DNA from: Oscillospiraceae bacterium
Lineage (GTDB): Bacteria; Bacillota; Clostridia; Oscillospirales; Oscillospiraceae
Assembly (NCBI GenBank): GCA_031261325.1
Contig: JAISKH010000064.1
Coordinates: 1-64,000 of the forward strand
Direction: 5' to 3'
Length of the DNA: 64,000 nucleotides
Shown: piece by piece, positions 25,987 to 34,713 of the stretch
How the letters are laid out: every line of letters begins with the position of its first letter
Numbering within the stretch: the stretch's first letter is position 1
The notes under the pieces: model-generated
What the model was told of the DNA's origin: nothing
Seen by the model: only the letters and a program-made list of their open reading frames with translations
Databases searched by the model: none
Position numbers and translations under genes: made by a program

Positions 25987-26009
25987 CGCACTTGCGTTAT
26001 CGCTTTTTT
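25980..26009 (+). terminator. Terminator overlapping the spoIVFB stop codon
   Basis: GCGATAACGC (25980-25989) pairs perfectly with GCGTTATCGC (25994-26003) across a four-base loop, followed by six T's. The TAA stop at 25984-25986 is inside the left arm. Confidence 0.9.
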
Positions 26010-26020
26010 GCGTGTATACT
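25992..26020 (+). promoter_or_regulatory. Promoter for tsaE-tsaB, embedded in the terminator
   Basis: TTGCGT at 25992-25997 and TATACT at 26015-26020 are 17 bases apart. The -35 lies in the right arm of the spoIVFB terminator. The predicted start is near 26027, 25 bases before the tsaE ATG. Confidence 0.55.
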
Positions 26021-26051
26021 CATAAATAAAACGAGCCACGGAAGTGACAAT

Positions 26052-26477
26052 ATGACCATCACAACAAATAGCGAGCGCGAAACCTCGACTGTCGGCAAAA
26101 GGCTCGCCGCGCGTCTGTCGCCAAACACCGTCGTCGCGCTGTTCGGCGACCTCGGGGCGGGCAAAACCGCGTTCGTTCGCGGACTTGCCGAGGGGCTTGG
26201 GATTGCCGCGCGCGTGTCCAGTCCGACGTTTACGATTGTCAACGAGTATCCGAATATTCAAGCCGCCATGCCGCTGTTTCACTTCGACATGTACCGTCTG
26301 GCAACGTCGGACGAGCTTTACGATATAGGTTGGGACGATTATTTGGAGCGCGGCGGGATTATCGCCGTTGAGTGGAGCGAGAACGTTGAGGACGCGCTCC
26401 CGCCCGATTGCGTGACTGTTCGCATCAGTAAAACCGACGACAGTTCGCGCTGTATCGACATCAATACTGAGGTGTGA
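26052..26477 (+). CDS. tsaE: tRNA threonylcarbamoyladenosine biosynthesis ATPase TsaE
   Basis: A 141-residue P-loop protein. Walker A is [19 protein letters not shown], followed by [13 protein letters not shown] and HFDMYRL, and [10 protein letters not shown], all typical of TsaE (YdiB). TsaE works with TsaB and TsaD to place t6A at position 37 of ANN-reading tRNAs. ATG 26052 is chosen over an upstream in-frame codon because GGAAGTGA precedes it and the upstream part is terminator and promoter DNA. tsaB follows after four bases. tsaD and tsaC are not in the window. Confidence 0.92.
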   Translation: MTITTNSERETSTVGKRLAARLSPNTVVALFGDLGAGKTAFVRGLAEGLGIAARVSSPTFTIVNEYPNIQAAMPLFHFDMYRLATSDELYDIGWDDYLERGGIIAVEWSENVEDALPPDCVTVRISKTDDSSRCIDINTEV

Positions 26478-26481
26478 GCCA

Positions 26482-27150
26482 ATGAAAATTCTGGCGTTTG
26501 AGTCCTCCGCAAAAGCCGCGTCCGTTGCGCTTACGGACGGCGACCGCTTACTGTCGCAGTACTTTCAGGACAGCGGGCTGACGCACAGCCGCACGCTGTT
26601 GAAAATGGCGCAGGACATGCTGGCGAACACAGAGCAGTCATTGCAGGACGTTGACCGACTCGCGGTATCCGTCGGTCCCGGGTCGTTTACGGGCGTGCGC
26701 ATCGGCGTTGCGGCGGCTAAGGGGCTTGCGTGGGGCGCGGATTTGCCGATTTGCGGCGTGTCCACGCTCGAAGCGATGGCTTCCCTGCCCGAAATTGAGG
26801 GCGTAATCCTCTGCCCCGTGATGGACGCGCGACGTTCGCAGATTTATAACGCGAAGTTTGAGTATCGCGGCGGCTCTCTTGTTCGACTGTGCGACGACCG
26901 AGCGCTGTCGATTGCGGAGCTTGCCGAGGAAGCGCGGGTCAGCGCACGACCGTTCTGTTTGCTCGGTGACGGGGCGGAGCTGTGCTTTCCGCTGCTGCCG
27001 AACGCGGTTCTTGCTCCCAAGGCTTTGCGGCAGCAGTCCGCATACGGCGTTTCGCTAGCGGCTTTGCATTGCGACGCAACCGATGTGAGCGCGCTTGTTC
27101 CCGTCTACCTGCGCCCGTCGCAGGCGGAACGCGAGCTTGGCAAGAAGTAG
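26482..27150 (+). CDS. tsaB: tRNA threonylcarbamoyladenosine biosynthesis protein TsaB
   Basis: A 222-residue protein of the ASKHA fold. It starts MKILAFESSAKAASVAL and shows LAVSVGPGSFTGVRIGVAAAKGLAWG, the hallmark of TsaB. TsaB dimerises with TsaD and is needed for t6A formation but has no catalytic site itself. Its ribosome site is GAGGTG in the end of tsaE. The C-terminal half is variable, as usual. The sce7726-like gene begins only six bases after its stop, so they may be co-transcribed. Confidence 0.92.
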   Translation: MKILAFESSAKAASVALTDGDRLLSQYFQDSGLTHSRTLLKMAQDMLANTEQSLQDVDRLAVSVGPGSFTGVRIGVAAAKGLAWGADLPICGVSTLEAMASLPEIEGVILCPVMDARRSQIYNAKFEYRGGSLVRLCDDRALSIAELAEEARVSARPFCLLGDGAELCFPLLPNAVLAPKALRQQSAYGVSLAALHCDATDVSALVPVYLRPSQAERELGKK

Positions 27151-27156
27151 CCGCGC

Positions 27157-27693
27157 ATGAACGACTTTGAAATTCGCGAGGCTCTATGCGCGTATTTGGA
27201 CGAGCTTCACCCGAAGATTCGGTTCTTTGACGAGCTTGTAATCGGCAACGCGCGCGCCGACATCGTTGCCGTAACCGACCGCGTGACAGGCTACGAAATC
27301 AAGGGCGACACGGATACTTACGCGCGTTTGCCCGGGCAAATTACCGAGTACAGCCGCTATTTTGAGGAGAATTATGTCGTCGTCGGGGCGAGTCACCGCC
27401 GTCACGTCGCGGAGCATGTGCCCGATTACTGGGGCATAATTTGCTTGGGTGAGGACGGGTTCGAGCGCGTTCGCGAGGCGGCGCAAAGCCCGAAGTTCAC
27501 TTGGCGCAAGCAATTGCACCTGCTGTGGCGCAATGAGTTGGGGCACATTTTGAAGCAAAACGGGTTGCCGAAATATTACAATCAGCGCAAGCCGTTTCTC
27601 ATAAAAGCGCTGCTTGCGCACGCGCCGACGGACGCGCTTAGACTGCAAATCTGCGAGGAGCTGTTTGAGCGCGACTACACGCTGCACACTTAG
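27157..27693 (+). CDS. sce7726-family protein (putative PD-(D/E)XK fold)
   Basis: A 178-residue soluble protein. The core FFDELVIGNARADIVAV followed by GYEIKGDTDTYARLPGQ gives the spaced Asp and E-x-K pattern of the restriction-endonuclease-like fold. WGIICL and the C-terminal helical part match my recollection of the sce7726 family, found sporadically in bacteria and phages and with unknown function. The ATG at 27157 comes six bases after tsaB. A DNA-cleaving or repair role is a family-level guess; no partner methyltransferase or helicase is nearby. Confidence 0.7.
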   Translation: MNDFEIREALCAYLDELHPKIRFFDELVIGNARADIVAVTDRVTGYEIKGDTDTYARLPGQITEYSRYFEENYVVVGASHRRHVAEHVPDYWGIICLGEDGFERVREAAQSPKFTWRKQLHLLWRNELGHILKQNGLPKYYNQRKPFLIKALLAHAPTDALRLQICEELFERDYTLHT

Positions 27694-27714
27694 TTTACGA
27701 ACGGAGGACAAAAT

Positions 27715-28059
27715 ATGTCACGCTACATCAACGAAATCGCCGTGCCAACGCTGCCCGCGCAGCTTGAGCAAGAGCTTGCCGATTACATGGCAAAGGAGGG
27801 CTTCAAGCTCATCAGCTACAAGGGGCAATCCCTGTGGCGCAAGGGTTACGGGCTTGCCATGGGTCCGCAGTATATCGGCATTTACTATTCTCCCGATGTG
27901 ATACGGCTTGAGGCGTTCGTTAAGTTCGCGCTTGCGCCGGGCGTGTATTTCGGCGAGATGGGGCTGTCGGGGACGCTCGCCGCCGTGCTGAAGCAGCATT
28001 TGAAGCCGCGCGTCTTGGTGATTGAGCGGTACATTCGCGAGCAATGCGGGATTAAGTAG
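27715..28059 (+). CDS. Conserved hypothetical protein
   Basis: A 114-residue protein that I cannot assign to a named family. It starts MSRYINEIAVPTLP and has a pattern of short beta strands (GFKLISYKGQSLWRKGYGLAMGPQYIGIYY) and then IRLEAFVKFALAPGVYFGEMGLSG. Similar sequences occur in Clostridia, often joined to a zinc ribbon, as far as I recall. There is no signal peptide or membrane helix. A GGAGG site lies eight bases before the ATG. It follows the sce7726-like gene by 21 bases and ends before a bidirectional terminator, so it probably closes the tsaE run. Confidence 0.65.
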   Translation: MSRYINEIAVPTLPAQLEQELADYMAKEGFKLISYKGQSLWRKGYGLAMGPQYIGIYYSPDVIRLEAFVKFALAPGVYFGEMGLSGTLAAVLKQHLKPRVLVIERYIREQCGIK

Positions 28060-28072
28060 CTTGGGATAGTAA

Positions 28073-28112
28073 AACAGGGCCATACGAAACGGGCGTTTCA
28101 TATGGCTCTGTT
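28073..28112. terminator. Bidirectional hairpin between convergent genes
   Basis: AACAG(G)GCCATA and TATGGC(T)CTGTT form a long stem with an inner GAAAC/GTTTC pairing. T-rich sequence follows on the plus strand. It separates the hypothetical gene from clpE. Confidence 0.7.
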
Positions 28113-28127
28113 ATTGTTTGTTTGCCG

Positions 28128-30449
28128 TTAGATTGCGAGAATTTGTATATTGCCTTCTACCGCGGTCACGCCGACCTTTGTCACCTTGCGCGCGTAGCCC
28201 GAAATCAGCTCGGCGGCGATTGCGTCCTCAACATCCTTTTGAATCGTGCGGCGCAGGTTGCGCGCTCCGTAGGTTTCGGAGAACGACTTCTTCGTGAGGT
28301 AATCGACAAGGCTGTCGTCGTATGTCAGCTCAATGCGCCGCTCCGCCATGGACTCCGCAAGCTCGTCAAGCATGAGCCGCGCGATGTGCTTGAAGTTGTC
28401 CTCGGTCAGGCGGTTGAAGTACACAACCTCGTCAACGCGGTTGATAAACTCGGGGCGCAGGAAGTCGTGCAGAGCTTTTTCGGACTTCTCCTTGCCCTGC
28501 TCGTTGACCGAGCGGTTAAAGCCGAGCGAGGTTTCGCGCCGCTCGCTGCCCGCGTTTGTCGTCATGATGATTATTGTGTTCTCAAAGTTCACCGTGCGCC
28601 CGTGCGCGTCGGTCAGCCGCCCGTCGTCAAGGATTTGCAGGAGGATATTCATAACGTCGGGGTGCGCCTTTTCAATTTCGTCGAACAGTATCACGCTGTA
28701 GGGTCGGCGGCGAATCTTCTCGGTCAGTTGCCCCGCTTCGTCGTAACCCACGTATCCCGGTGGCGAGCCGATGATGCGCGAAACGGTGTGACGCTCCATG
28801 AACTCCGACATGTCGAAGCGTATGAGCGCGTCGGGCGCGTCAAACAAGTCCTCCGCCAGACGCTTAACAAGCTCCGTTTTGCCAACGCCCGTGGAGCCGA
28901 TGAAGATGAACGACGCGGGCTTGCGCTTTGCGGAAATGCCGACGCGGTTGCGGCGAATCGCCGCCGTCACGAGGTCAACCGCTTGGTCCTGCCCGATGAT
29001 GTGCGCCTTAAGCCGCGTGTCAAGGTCGGCGAGCCGCCTGTACTCGTCCTCACGTATGCTGCTCGCGGGAATCTTTGTCCAAAGCTCAATTACTCGCGCA
29101 AGGCTGTCAAGCGTCAATTCGGGCGCGCCGTTCTTTTCGAGCTGCTCAAGTTCTTCGGAAATCTGAATGTCGCGGCTGCGCAGCTCCGCAAGGCGCGCGT
29201 AATCCTCCGCGCCGGAGGGCTGCGACAGAATCAGTTCGCGCTCTTTTTGCAAATCCGCCTTTTCGCGGCGAATCTTGTCCGAGCGAATAATCTGCTCGCT
29301 CTTGAGGTTCATATCGGAGCACGCCTCGTCAATCAGGTCAATCGCCTTGTCCGGCAGGAAACGGTCGGTGATGTACCGCTCGCTGAGGACGACGGCTTTC
29401 TGCGCCATCTCGTCGGAGATTGAAATGCCGTGGTACTGCTCGTAATAGTGCTTGATTCCGCGCAGAATTTCAACGGACTCCGCGATTGACGGCTCGTTCA
29501 CCGTTACGGGTTGGAAGCGACGCTCAAGCGCGCTGTCTTTTTCTATGTGCTTGCGGTATTCGTTGAACGTCGTCGCGCCGATAACCTGAATTTCGCCGCG
29601 CGACAGGGCGGGCTTCAGTATGTTCGCGGCGTTCATCGAACCCTCCGCGTCGCCCGCGCCGACTAGGTTGTGCACCTCGTCGATAACGAGAATTATGTTA
29701 CCCAGAGCCTTGACCTCTTCGATAAGACCTTTCATGCGGCTCTCAAACTGTCCGCGGAACTGCGTGCCCGCGACGAGCGCCGTTAGGTCAAGCATGTACA
29801 CCTCTTTGTCGGCGAGCTTATAGGGCACGTCGCCGCTGACAATGCGCTGCGCAAGTCCCTCCGCAATCGCCGTTTTACCGACGCCGGGTTCGCCAATGAG
29901 ACAAGGGTTGTTCTTTTGGCGGCGGTTAAGTATCTGCACGACGCGCTCCGTCTCACCGACGCGCCCAATCATGCGGTCGAGCTTGCCGTCCCGCGCGCGC
30001 TGTGTCAGCGAGATGCAGTAGCTCTCGAGGTATTTGCGCTTCTTGTCTCCGCCGCTCTGCTGTGCGTTTTGCGCGCGCTCACGCCCGTCGCGCCACGGTT
30101 GCGGCGGACCGTCGTCATTTCCCCGCGCGGGGGGCGGCGTTGCATCGTCGGGCGGACCGCTGAACAGGCGGTTAAGGAACGGAAATGTCTCTGTTCTGCC
30201 GTTATCGGACGACTCGGGGGCTTCCGTCATGCCGTCCATGCTCCCCAGAACCTCCATAATTTCCTCGCTCGCGCCGTCGAGGTCCTCCTCCGTCAGCCCG
30301 AAACGCTTGATTAAGTCGTCAATCGGCTTCAGGTGAATCTCGTGCGCGCACTTTAGACATATACCGCCGTTGGTGGGGGTTCCGTTTTCATATCGCGTGA
30401 TTGGAACCACCGCCGCATTTTTCTTGCATCTGGAGCACATTGTTGGCAT
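28128..30449 (-). CDS. clpE: ClpE-type AAA+ unfoldase
   Basis: A 773-residue Hsp100 ATPase. It begins with a zinc finger (Cys5, Cys8, Cys31, Cys34), the mark of ClpE among ClpC-like proteins, and has no Clp N-terminal double repeat. A low-complexity linker leads to D1 ([16 protein letters not shown]), a middle coiled-coil (about 400-460, containing a UVR-like stretch) and D2 ([28 protein letters not shown]). It should feed unfolded proteins to ClpP. ATG 30449 follows GAGGT; the open frame upstream belongs to another gene's shadow. No CtsR operator is seen in the short leader. Confidence 0.87.
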   Translation of the reverse strand: MPTMCSRCKKNAAVVPITRYENGTPTNGGICLKCAHEIHLKPIDDLIKRFGLTEEDLDGASEEIMEVLGSMDGMTEAPESSDNGRTETFPFLNRLFSGPPDDATPPPARGNDDGPPQPWRDGRERAQNAQQSGGDKKRKYLESYCISLTQRARDGKLDRMIGRVGETERVVQILNRRQKNNPCLIGEPGVGKTAIAEGLAQRIVSGDVPYKLADKEVYMLDLTALVAGTQFRGQFESRMKGLIEEVKALGNIILVIDEVHNLVGAGDAEGSMNAANILKPALSRGEIQVIGATTFNEYRKHIEKDSALERRFQPVTVNEPSIAESVEILRGIKHYYEQYHGISISDEMAQKAVVLSERYITDRFLPDKAIDLIDEACSDMNLKSEQIIRSDKIRREKADLQKERELILSQPSGAEDYARLAELRSRDIQISEELEQLEKNGAPELTLDSLARVIELWTKIPASSIREDEYRRLADLDTRLKAHIIGQDQAVDLVTAAIRRNRVGISAKRKPASFIFIGSTGVGKTELVKRLAEDLFDAPDALIRFDMSEFMERHTVSRIIGSPPGYVGYDEAGQLTEKIRRRPYSVILFDEIEKAHPDVMNILLQILDDGRLTDAHGRTVNFENTIIIMTTNAGSERRETSLGFNRSVNEQGKEKSEKALHDFLRPEFINRVDEVVYFNRLTEDNFKHIARLMLDELAESMAERRIELTYDDSLVDYLTKKSFSETYGARNLRRTIQKDVEDAIAAELISGYARKVTKVGVTAVEGNIQILAI

Positions 30450-30477
30450 AGATACTACCTCTTTTCTCAATCTGAAT

Positions 30478-30531
30478 ATATGGGCTGAATTTGCCCTATA
30501 TCTGCCGCCGCCAATCGAGCCTTGCGGCGGC
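30478..30531 (-). other. Two hairpins in the pgsA-clpE gap
   Basis: GCCGCCGC at 30504-30511 pairs with GCGGCGGC at 30524-30531 (8 bp). ATATGGGC at 30478-30485 pairs with GCCC(T)ATAT at 30493-30501. Neither has a U-tract. They lie in the 95-base gap before clpE and could be an RNA leader or a weak pgsA end. Confidence 0.4.
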
Positions 30532-30544
30532 GATGAATCTTGCG

Positions 30545-31087
30545 TTACTTTTGCTCGTCTGCTTTGATTGCCTTTGCATAGGTCGCGATATAGCTCACGA
30601 GAGCGACGAACATCAGCGCAATTGCAACGGCAATCATCACCGTCGCCCACTTGCTTGGAATGTCGCGGAACACCATGAGCACGATGCAGACGACGAGGAA
30701 CACGACGGTTGACGTCTTGCCGAAGATGTTGGACGGCGGTATCTCGCCCGCCCGACTGTGGAGCAGAAGTCCGCCCACGCCCATGATTAGTTCCTTGCCG
30801 AAAGCCGCCGCGACAGCCCACACGGGGATAATCCCGTCAATCGTGATACACGTCATAACCGATACCATCATGAGCTTGTCGCCCAGAGGGTCAAGTATCT
30901 TGCCCAAGTTAGAGGTCACATTCAGGCGGCGCGCAATGAAGCCGTCTAAAAAGTCCGTAACGCCCGCGACAAAATATATAATGACGGCAAATATCTTTAC
31001 GTCACCCGTCTGCGAAAAATACGCGTAAACAAAAACGGGTACGAGACATATCCGAAACGCAGAAAACATGTTCGGTATTCTCTTCAC
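30545..31087 (-). CDS. pgsA: CDP-diacylglycerol--glycerol-3-phosphate 3-phosphatidyltransferase
   Basis: A 180-residue membrane protein with the full CDP-alcohol phosphatidyltransferase motif: Asp48-Gly49-x2-Ala52-Arg53-x8-Gly62-x3-Asp66-x3-Asp70. About five or six membrane helices surround it. The start MKRIPNMFSAFRICLVPVF is typical of PgsA, which makes phosphatidylglycerol phosphate from CDP-diacylglycerol. Translation begins at GTG 31087, eight bases after AAGGAG. Closely related enzymes with other head-group acceptors cannot be excluded from the motif alone. It lies 46 bases from cvpA. Confidence 0.88.
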   Translation of the reverse strand: MKRIPNMFSAFRICLVPVFVYAYFSQTGDVKIFAVIIYFVAGVTDFLDGFIARRLNVTSNLGKILDPLGDKLMMVSVMTCITIDGIIPVWAVAAAFGKELIMGVGGLLLHSRAGEIPPSNIFGKTSTVVFLVVCIVLMVFRDIPSKWATVMIAVAIALMFVALVSYIATYAKAIKADEQK

Positions 31088-31133
31088 GCTTACGTCTCCT
31101 TAATAATACGTTTTTACCAAGCTGCGGTTTGGG

Positions 31134-31841
31134 CTAAATGCCCAGAGTATTCGCGATTACGTTGTGGTTAACGAAGAAGTCCAGCACAGCCGTTTGCTCC
31201 ACCGCGTCGGGCTTCAGTATGCCGACATAGCGCACCACAAGCGCGATAAACAGCACGACGAGCAGTCCCTTTCCAAGCCCGAAAGTCCCGCCCGCGATTG
31301 CGTTCAGCAGCTTCAAGCCCGGCAGCTCGAACACGAAATTCACGAGGTTGCCGATTACGGCGATGATTATCGACAGCAGAATGAACGCTATCGCGAACAC
31401 AGCCACGTATGACAGCGTTGAAGTCAGCTTATCCGTAAGCGCGCGGGAAATTGAGTTGCCTCCGCCCTCCGTGTCGCCCGCGATTTTCTCCGCGAGTGAC
31501 TTCGCGGCGGAATCGAACAGCCCGATTTTGCGAAGCGCGTTGTATGCCGCGTTATAAACCTCTCCCCCGCCCTCAACGTCAAGCGGCACGTCGCCGTCCA
31601 CCGCGTCCGACCCGGCGGGACGCAGCACGTCGGTAAGCGTTGAGTCCACAAGCCCGCCGACGAATGGGCGAAGCATACCGGAGAACTCGGGCGAGAACGT
31701 GTTTGCCAGTATGTTCGCGCCGATAATCGCGACAAGCAAGCCCAATATGCCGAATATTCCGCGAACAAGACCGTTTTTCCAGCCGCGCCAGAACGATAAG
31801 CCGAGGATAGCAATAAGCACAAAATCAATTATGAAAGCCAA
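31134..31841 (-). CDS. CvpA family membrane protein
   Basis: A 235-residue protein with four membrane helices in the CvpA arrangement: FIIDFVLIAILGLSFWRGWKNG at the N-terminus, a second helix GILGLLVAIIGANILA, and two more at about 140-215. A loop of about 60 residues between helices 2 and 3 makes it longer than the roughly 165-residue E. coli CvpA. Family members are linked to colicin V production and envelope stability, without a clear molecular role. The start is TTG 31841, eight bases after GGAGG; no other start fits the conserved N-terminus. Confidence 0.75.
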   Translation of the reverse strand: MAFIIDFVLIAILGLSFWRGWKNGLVRGIFGILGLLVAIIGANILANTFSPEFSGMLRPFVGGLVDSTLTDVLRPAGSDAVDGDVPLDVEGGGEVYNAAYNALRKIGLFDSAAKSLAEKIAGDTEGGGNSISRALTDKLTSTLSYVAVFAIAFILLSIIIAVIGNLVNFVFELPGLKLLNAIAGGTFGLGKGLLVVLFIALVVRYVGILKPDAVEQTAVLDFFVNHNVIANTLGI

Positions 31842-31890
31842 AGCACATTCCTCCGAAGCGGAAAGCGGTATTTCCGCAGTCCGATTTATT

Positions 31891-33024
31891 TCAGTCTATT
31901 TCAAACACGGACGCGTTGTGCGCGCCAATCGCCAGAGCTTTTCCGTTGCGCCGCAGGAGCACTGATGACAGTCCGAGCGCGTTTTCCCGCGTGCCGCGCT
32001 CCGCAAGGCGTTTGTCGTACCCGACGAGCCGCGCTTCCCACAGCACCGCAATGCGGTCGCCGTATGCGTCAAGCCAAAGCAGGTCGCCCTCTGCGGGAAT
32101 GTCCGCCAGCACCGCGCCGTTCGTCGCGCCGAGGTCCACCGTTACAAGTCTCGCCGCTTTCCCGTCGCGCAACAGGAGCGGCACATAGCCGTCTCCGCCG
32201 AGCGAGAATCCGCCGAGGACGCTGCCCGCGTAATCGTACACAACGGAGCGATTTGCGCTTCTGCTGTTGACAGTATATACACCGCTCCGCCCGATTGCGA
32301 CAACATTCCCGTCGCCGCCGTATGCTATGTCGAGCAGCAGCTCGCCGTCGAACACGCATTGCGCGCGTTCAGTTTCGCTGTCAAGGCTGAAGAAGTGAAT
32401 TATGCTTCCGCCGTTTTGCGCGGTCAGAATCGCGACGCTCTTGTTGTCGTTAGAGACAGCCGCCGCAATAACGTAGCCGTCCGCTGTGCGCCACCTGTAT
32501 TTGCCGCTGTAGTTGCGTCCGCCGAACACCTTAACGCCCGAGATGTACCCGCCGCCCTCATCTGTCACGAGCGCGACATAACCGCCCGCGCCCACGGAGC
32601 AGGAGACAATCGGGGTTTCAGACTCAAGCTTTGCCAGCGCGCCGTCCTTGTCAACTATGCGGAGCGACGTTCCGCCTATGTCGTAAACCGCGGCAATGCC
32701 GCCGGAGCGCGCGATTGCGGGCGTGCCCAACCGCACAATGTCGCGGTGCAGCACCTCGCCGTCCACTCCGATAACCTGCAAGCCGACGTCGCCCGCGGCG
32801 ACAATCGAGTCCCCGACGCTCGCGAACACGCGGTCTACCCCTTGTTCAAAGAAAAATTCCGACGCGGCTTCGCGCTTCTTAAAGCTCGATAGCGCCTTGC
32901 GCGCGCCGTCCACGCTTAACTCGCCGCCGACGAATAACATCAGCGCGAGAGCTGTGATAACAAGGAGAATCAGAACTAACGAGATAATCCGAGCCGCGAC
33001 TTTTTTCTTTTTAGGCTTCGTCAT
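31891..33024 (-). CDS. DUF5711-like membrane-anchored beta-propeller protein
   Basis: A 377-residue protein with a basic cytoplasmic head (MTKPKKKKV), one membrane anchor at about 11-32, and a long extracytoplasmic region of repeated short beta strands (GLQVIGVDGEVLH, SLRIVDKDGALAKL, VAIGRSGVYTV) that looks like a beta-propeller. I recall this architecture as DUF5711 in Clostridia; its function is not known. ATG 33024 follows GGAGGG. A TATAAT on the minus strand at 33070-33065 may be its -10. It probably leads the cvpA-pgsA run, as gaps are short. Confidence 0.65.
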   Translation of the reverse strand: MTKPKKKKVAARIISLVLILLVITALALMLFVGGELSVDGARKALSSFKKREAASEFFFEQGVDRVFASVGDSIVAAGDVGLQVIGVDGEVLHRDIVRLGTPAIARSGGIAAVYDIGGTSLRIVDKDGALAKLESETPIVSCSVGAGGYVALVTDEGGGYISGVKVFGGRNYSGKYRWRTADGYVIAAAVSNDNKSVAILTAQNGGSIIHFFSLDSETERAQCVFDGELLLDIAYGGDGNVVAIGRSGVYTVNSRSANRSVVYDYAGSVLGGFSLGGDGYVPLLLRDGKAARLVTVDLGATNGAVLADIPAEGDLLWLDAYGDRIAVLWEARLVGYDKRLAERGTRENALGLSSVLLRRNGKALAIGAHNASVFEID

Positions 33025-33133
33025 ATGCCCTCCGACGGCGATATTTCACACTATACATAGGGACATTATAGCATGGCAGTATTAAAAAAGATACAACAAA
33101 TTGTGAACAAACGCGAGCGAGCGTCACAAGCCG

Positions 33134-33916
33134 TCACCGCGCCATCATCTCGCCCACTTCTCCGTCGTACCATATGCGCGAAAGGTACAGTCCGTGCGGC
33201 GGCACCGTCGGTCCCGTGAGCCGCCTGTCGCCAAGCTCGAGCAGACGCGGAATTTCCTCCGCCGCGAGCTTGCCCTCCGAGACGTACAGCAGCGTTCCGA
33301 CCATCGCGCGCACCATGTTGTACAGGAAACCATCGGCGCAGACGCGAAATGTCAGCGCGTCGCCGTCCATCTCTGACTCGAACCAATGCACGGTTCGCAC
33401 GGTCGTTTTCGTCATCGTTCCGACGTTGCGAACGGCGGCAAAGTCGTGCGTTCCGACAAAGGCTTGCGCCGCCGTGCGCATCGCCGCAAGGTCGGGCGTT
33501 TGCCCGTAATAGTGCACCCGATTCGCAAGAAACGGGTCGCGTAAACGCGAGCAGATTACGCGGTAGGTGTATTCTTTTTTTACGCATGACAGAATCGCGT
33601 TGAAGTCGTCGGGCGCGTCCGCTGCGTCCACCGCCGCAATCTCCGGCGGCAGCACCGTATTCAGCGCGTAAGGCAGACGCTCCGCGGGGATTGTCCCCTC
33701 TGTCCTGAAGCTTGCGCAGTATCGCTCCGCGTGCACTCCCGCGTCCGTCCTCCCGCAACCGACGACGCTGACGGGCGACTTCAGGATTTTGGCAAGTCCG
33801 CGCTCAACCTCGCCGCAGACGGTCGGGAGAGGTCTTTCGGCGCGTTTCGTCTTTTGCACCTGCCAACCGTGGAACCGCGAGCCGTCATAGCGCAGGCGCA
33901 GCGCGAGCGTTCTCAC
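33134..33916 (-). CDS. truA: tRNA pseudouridine(38-40) synthase TruA
   Basis: A 260-residue pseudouridine synthase. The catalytic Asp is in GCGRTDAGVHA, and the N-terminal LRLRYDGSRFHGWQVQ and the later MVRAMVGTLL are further TruA marks. It isomerises uridines 38-40 in the tRNA anticodon arm. The start is GTG 33916, overlapping the ecfT stop (GTGA). truA follows ecfT in many Firmicutes, so the order is conserved. Confidence 0.94.
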   Translation of the reverse strand: MRTLALRLRYDGSRFHGWQVQKTKRAERPLPTVCGEVERGLAKILKSPVSVVGCGRTDAGVHAERYCASFRTEGTIPAERLPYALNTVLPPEIAAVDAADAPDDFNAILSCVKKEYTYRVICSRLRDPFLANRVHYYGQTPDLAAMRTAAQAFVGTHDFAAVRNVGTMTKTTVRTVHWFESEMDGDALTFRVCADGFLYNMVRAMVGTLLYVSEGKLAAEEIPRLLELGDRRLTGPTVPPHGLYLSRIWYDGEVGEMMAR

Positions 33917-34713
33917 AGCAGGATATTCAGCGCGACGACCGCGCCGATAATGACCACGCCGCCCAACAGCGCAACGTAATCGCGCGCTTCGGCGTGGAGC
34001 GTGTTCATGCGCGTGCGCCCGATGCCGCCGTGGTAACAGCGGCTTTCCATCGCGTCGGCAAGCTCGTCCGCGCGGCTGAACGCGCTGATGAACAGCGGCA
34101 CGAGAATCGGCAGCATCGCCTTTGCGCGGCGCAAGATGTTGCCCGTCTCGAAGTCCGCGCCGCGCGCCTTTTGCGCGCTCATAATCTTGTCCGTTTCCTC
34201 AATCAACGTCGGTATGAACCGCAGCGCGATACTCATCATCATCGCAAGCTCGTGAACGGGAAAATGCAGCTTTTTCAGCGGCGACAGCAGCGACTCAATC
34301 GCGTCCGTCAGCGCGAGCGGCGAGGTTGTGTAGGACACCATGAACGTGCCCGTAACGAGCAGTATGAGCCGCACCGCCATGAGCACCGCCATGATAATCC
34401 CCTCAACCGAAATGCTGATAATCCACCACTCGAAAATCGGCTCTCCCGGCGTTAGGAAAATGTTGAGTATCGCCGTGACGATAATAATTATTGCGACGGG
34501 CTTCAAGCCCTTGAGTATCACGCGCGCGTTGAGCTGTGACGCGACGATAATCGCGACGAGCACGACCGCCATGAGCGCGAACGCGAAGTAGCTCTTGCAC
34601 ATGAACAGCGCGACAATATAGAACAGCGTGAGCGCGAGCTTCGTCCTCGGGTCAAGCCTGTGCACGATTGAGTTGCCGGGGAAAAACTGCCCCAGAGTGA
34701 TGTCTTTAAGCAT
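33913..34713 (-). CDS. ecfT: ECF transporter transmembrane protein EcfT
   Basis: A 266-residue membrane protein. It starts MLKDITLGQFFPGNSIVHRLDPRTKL, the typical EcfT N-terminus, has about five or six helices, and carries the ATPase-contacting helices with A-R-G: SAQKARGADFETG and RADELADAMESRCY. It joins two EcfA ATPases and an exchangeable S component to import vitamins or metals. ATG 34713 follows GGAGGG. It overlaps ecfA2 upstream by eight bases and truA downstream by four. No S component is encoded in the window. Confidence 0.92.
   Translation of the reverse strand: MLKDITLGQFFPGNSIVHRLDPRTKLALTLFYIVALFMCKSYFAFALMAVVLVAIIVASQLNARVILKGLKPVAIIIIVTAILNIFLTPGEPIFEWWIISISVEGIIMAVLMAVRLILLVTGTFMVSYTTSPLALTDAIESLLSPLKKLHFPVHELAMMMSIALRFIPTLIEETDKIMSAQKARGADFETGNILRRAKAMLPILVPLFISAFSRADELADAMESRCYHGGIGRTRMNTLHAEARDYVALLGGVVIIGAVVALNILL

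Noticed and set aside
28122-29423. A 433-codon open frame on the plus strand opposite clpE
   Set aside because: It is the shadow of a long GC-rich gene; composition is Val/Arg/Leu-rich and no domain is recognisable.
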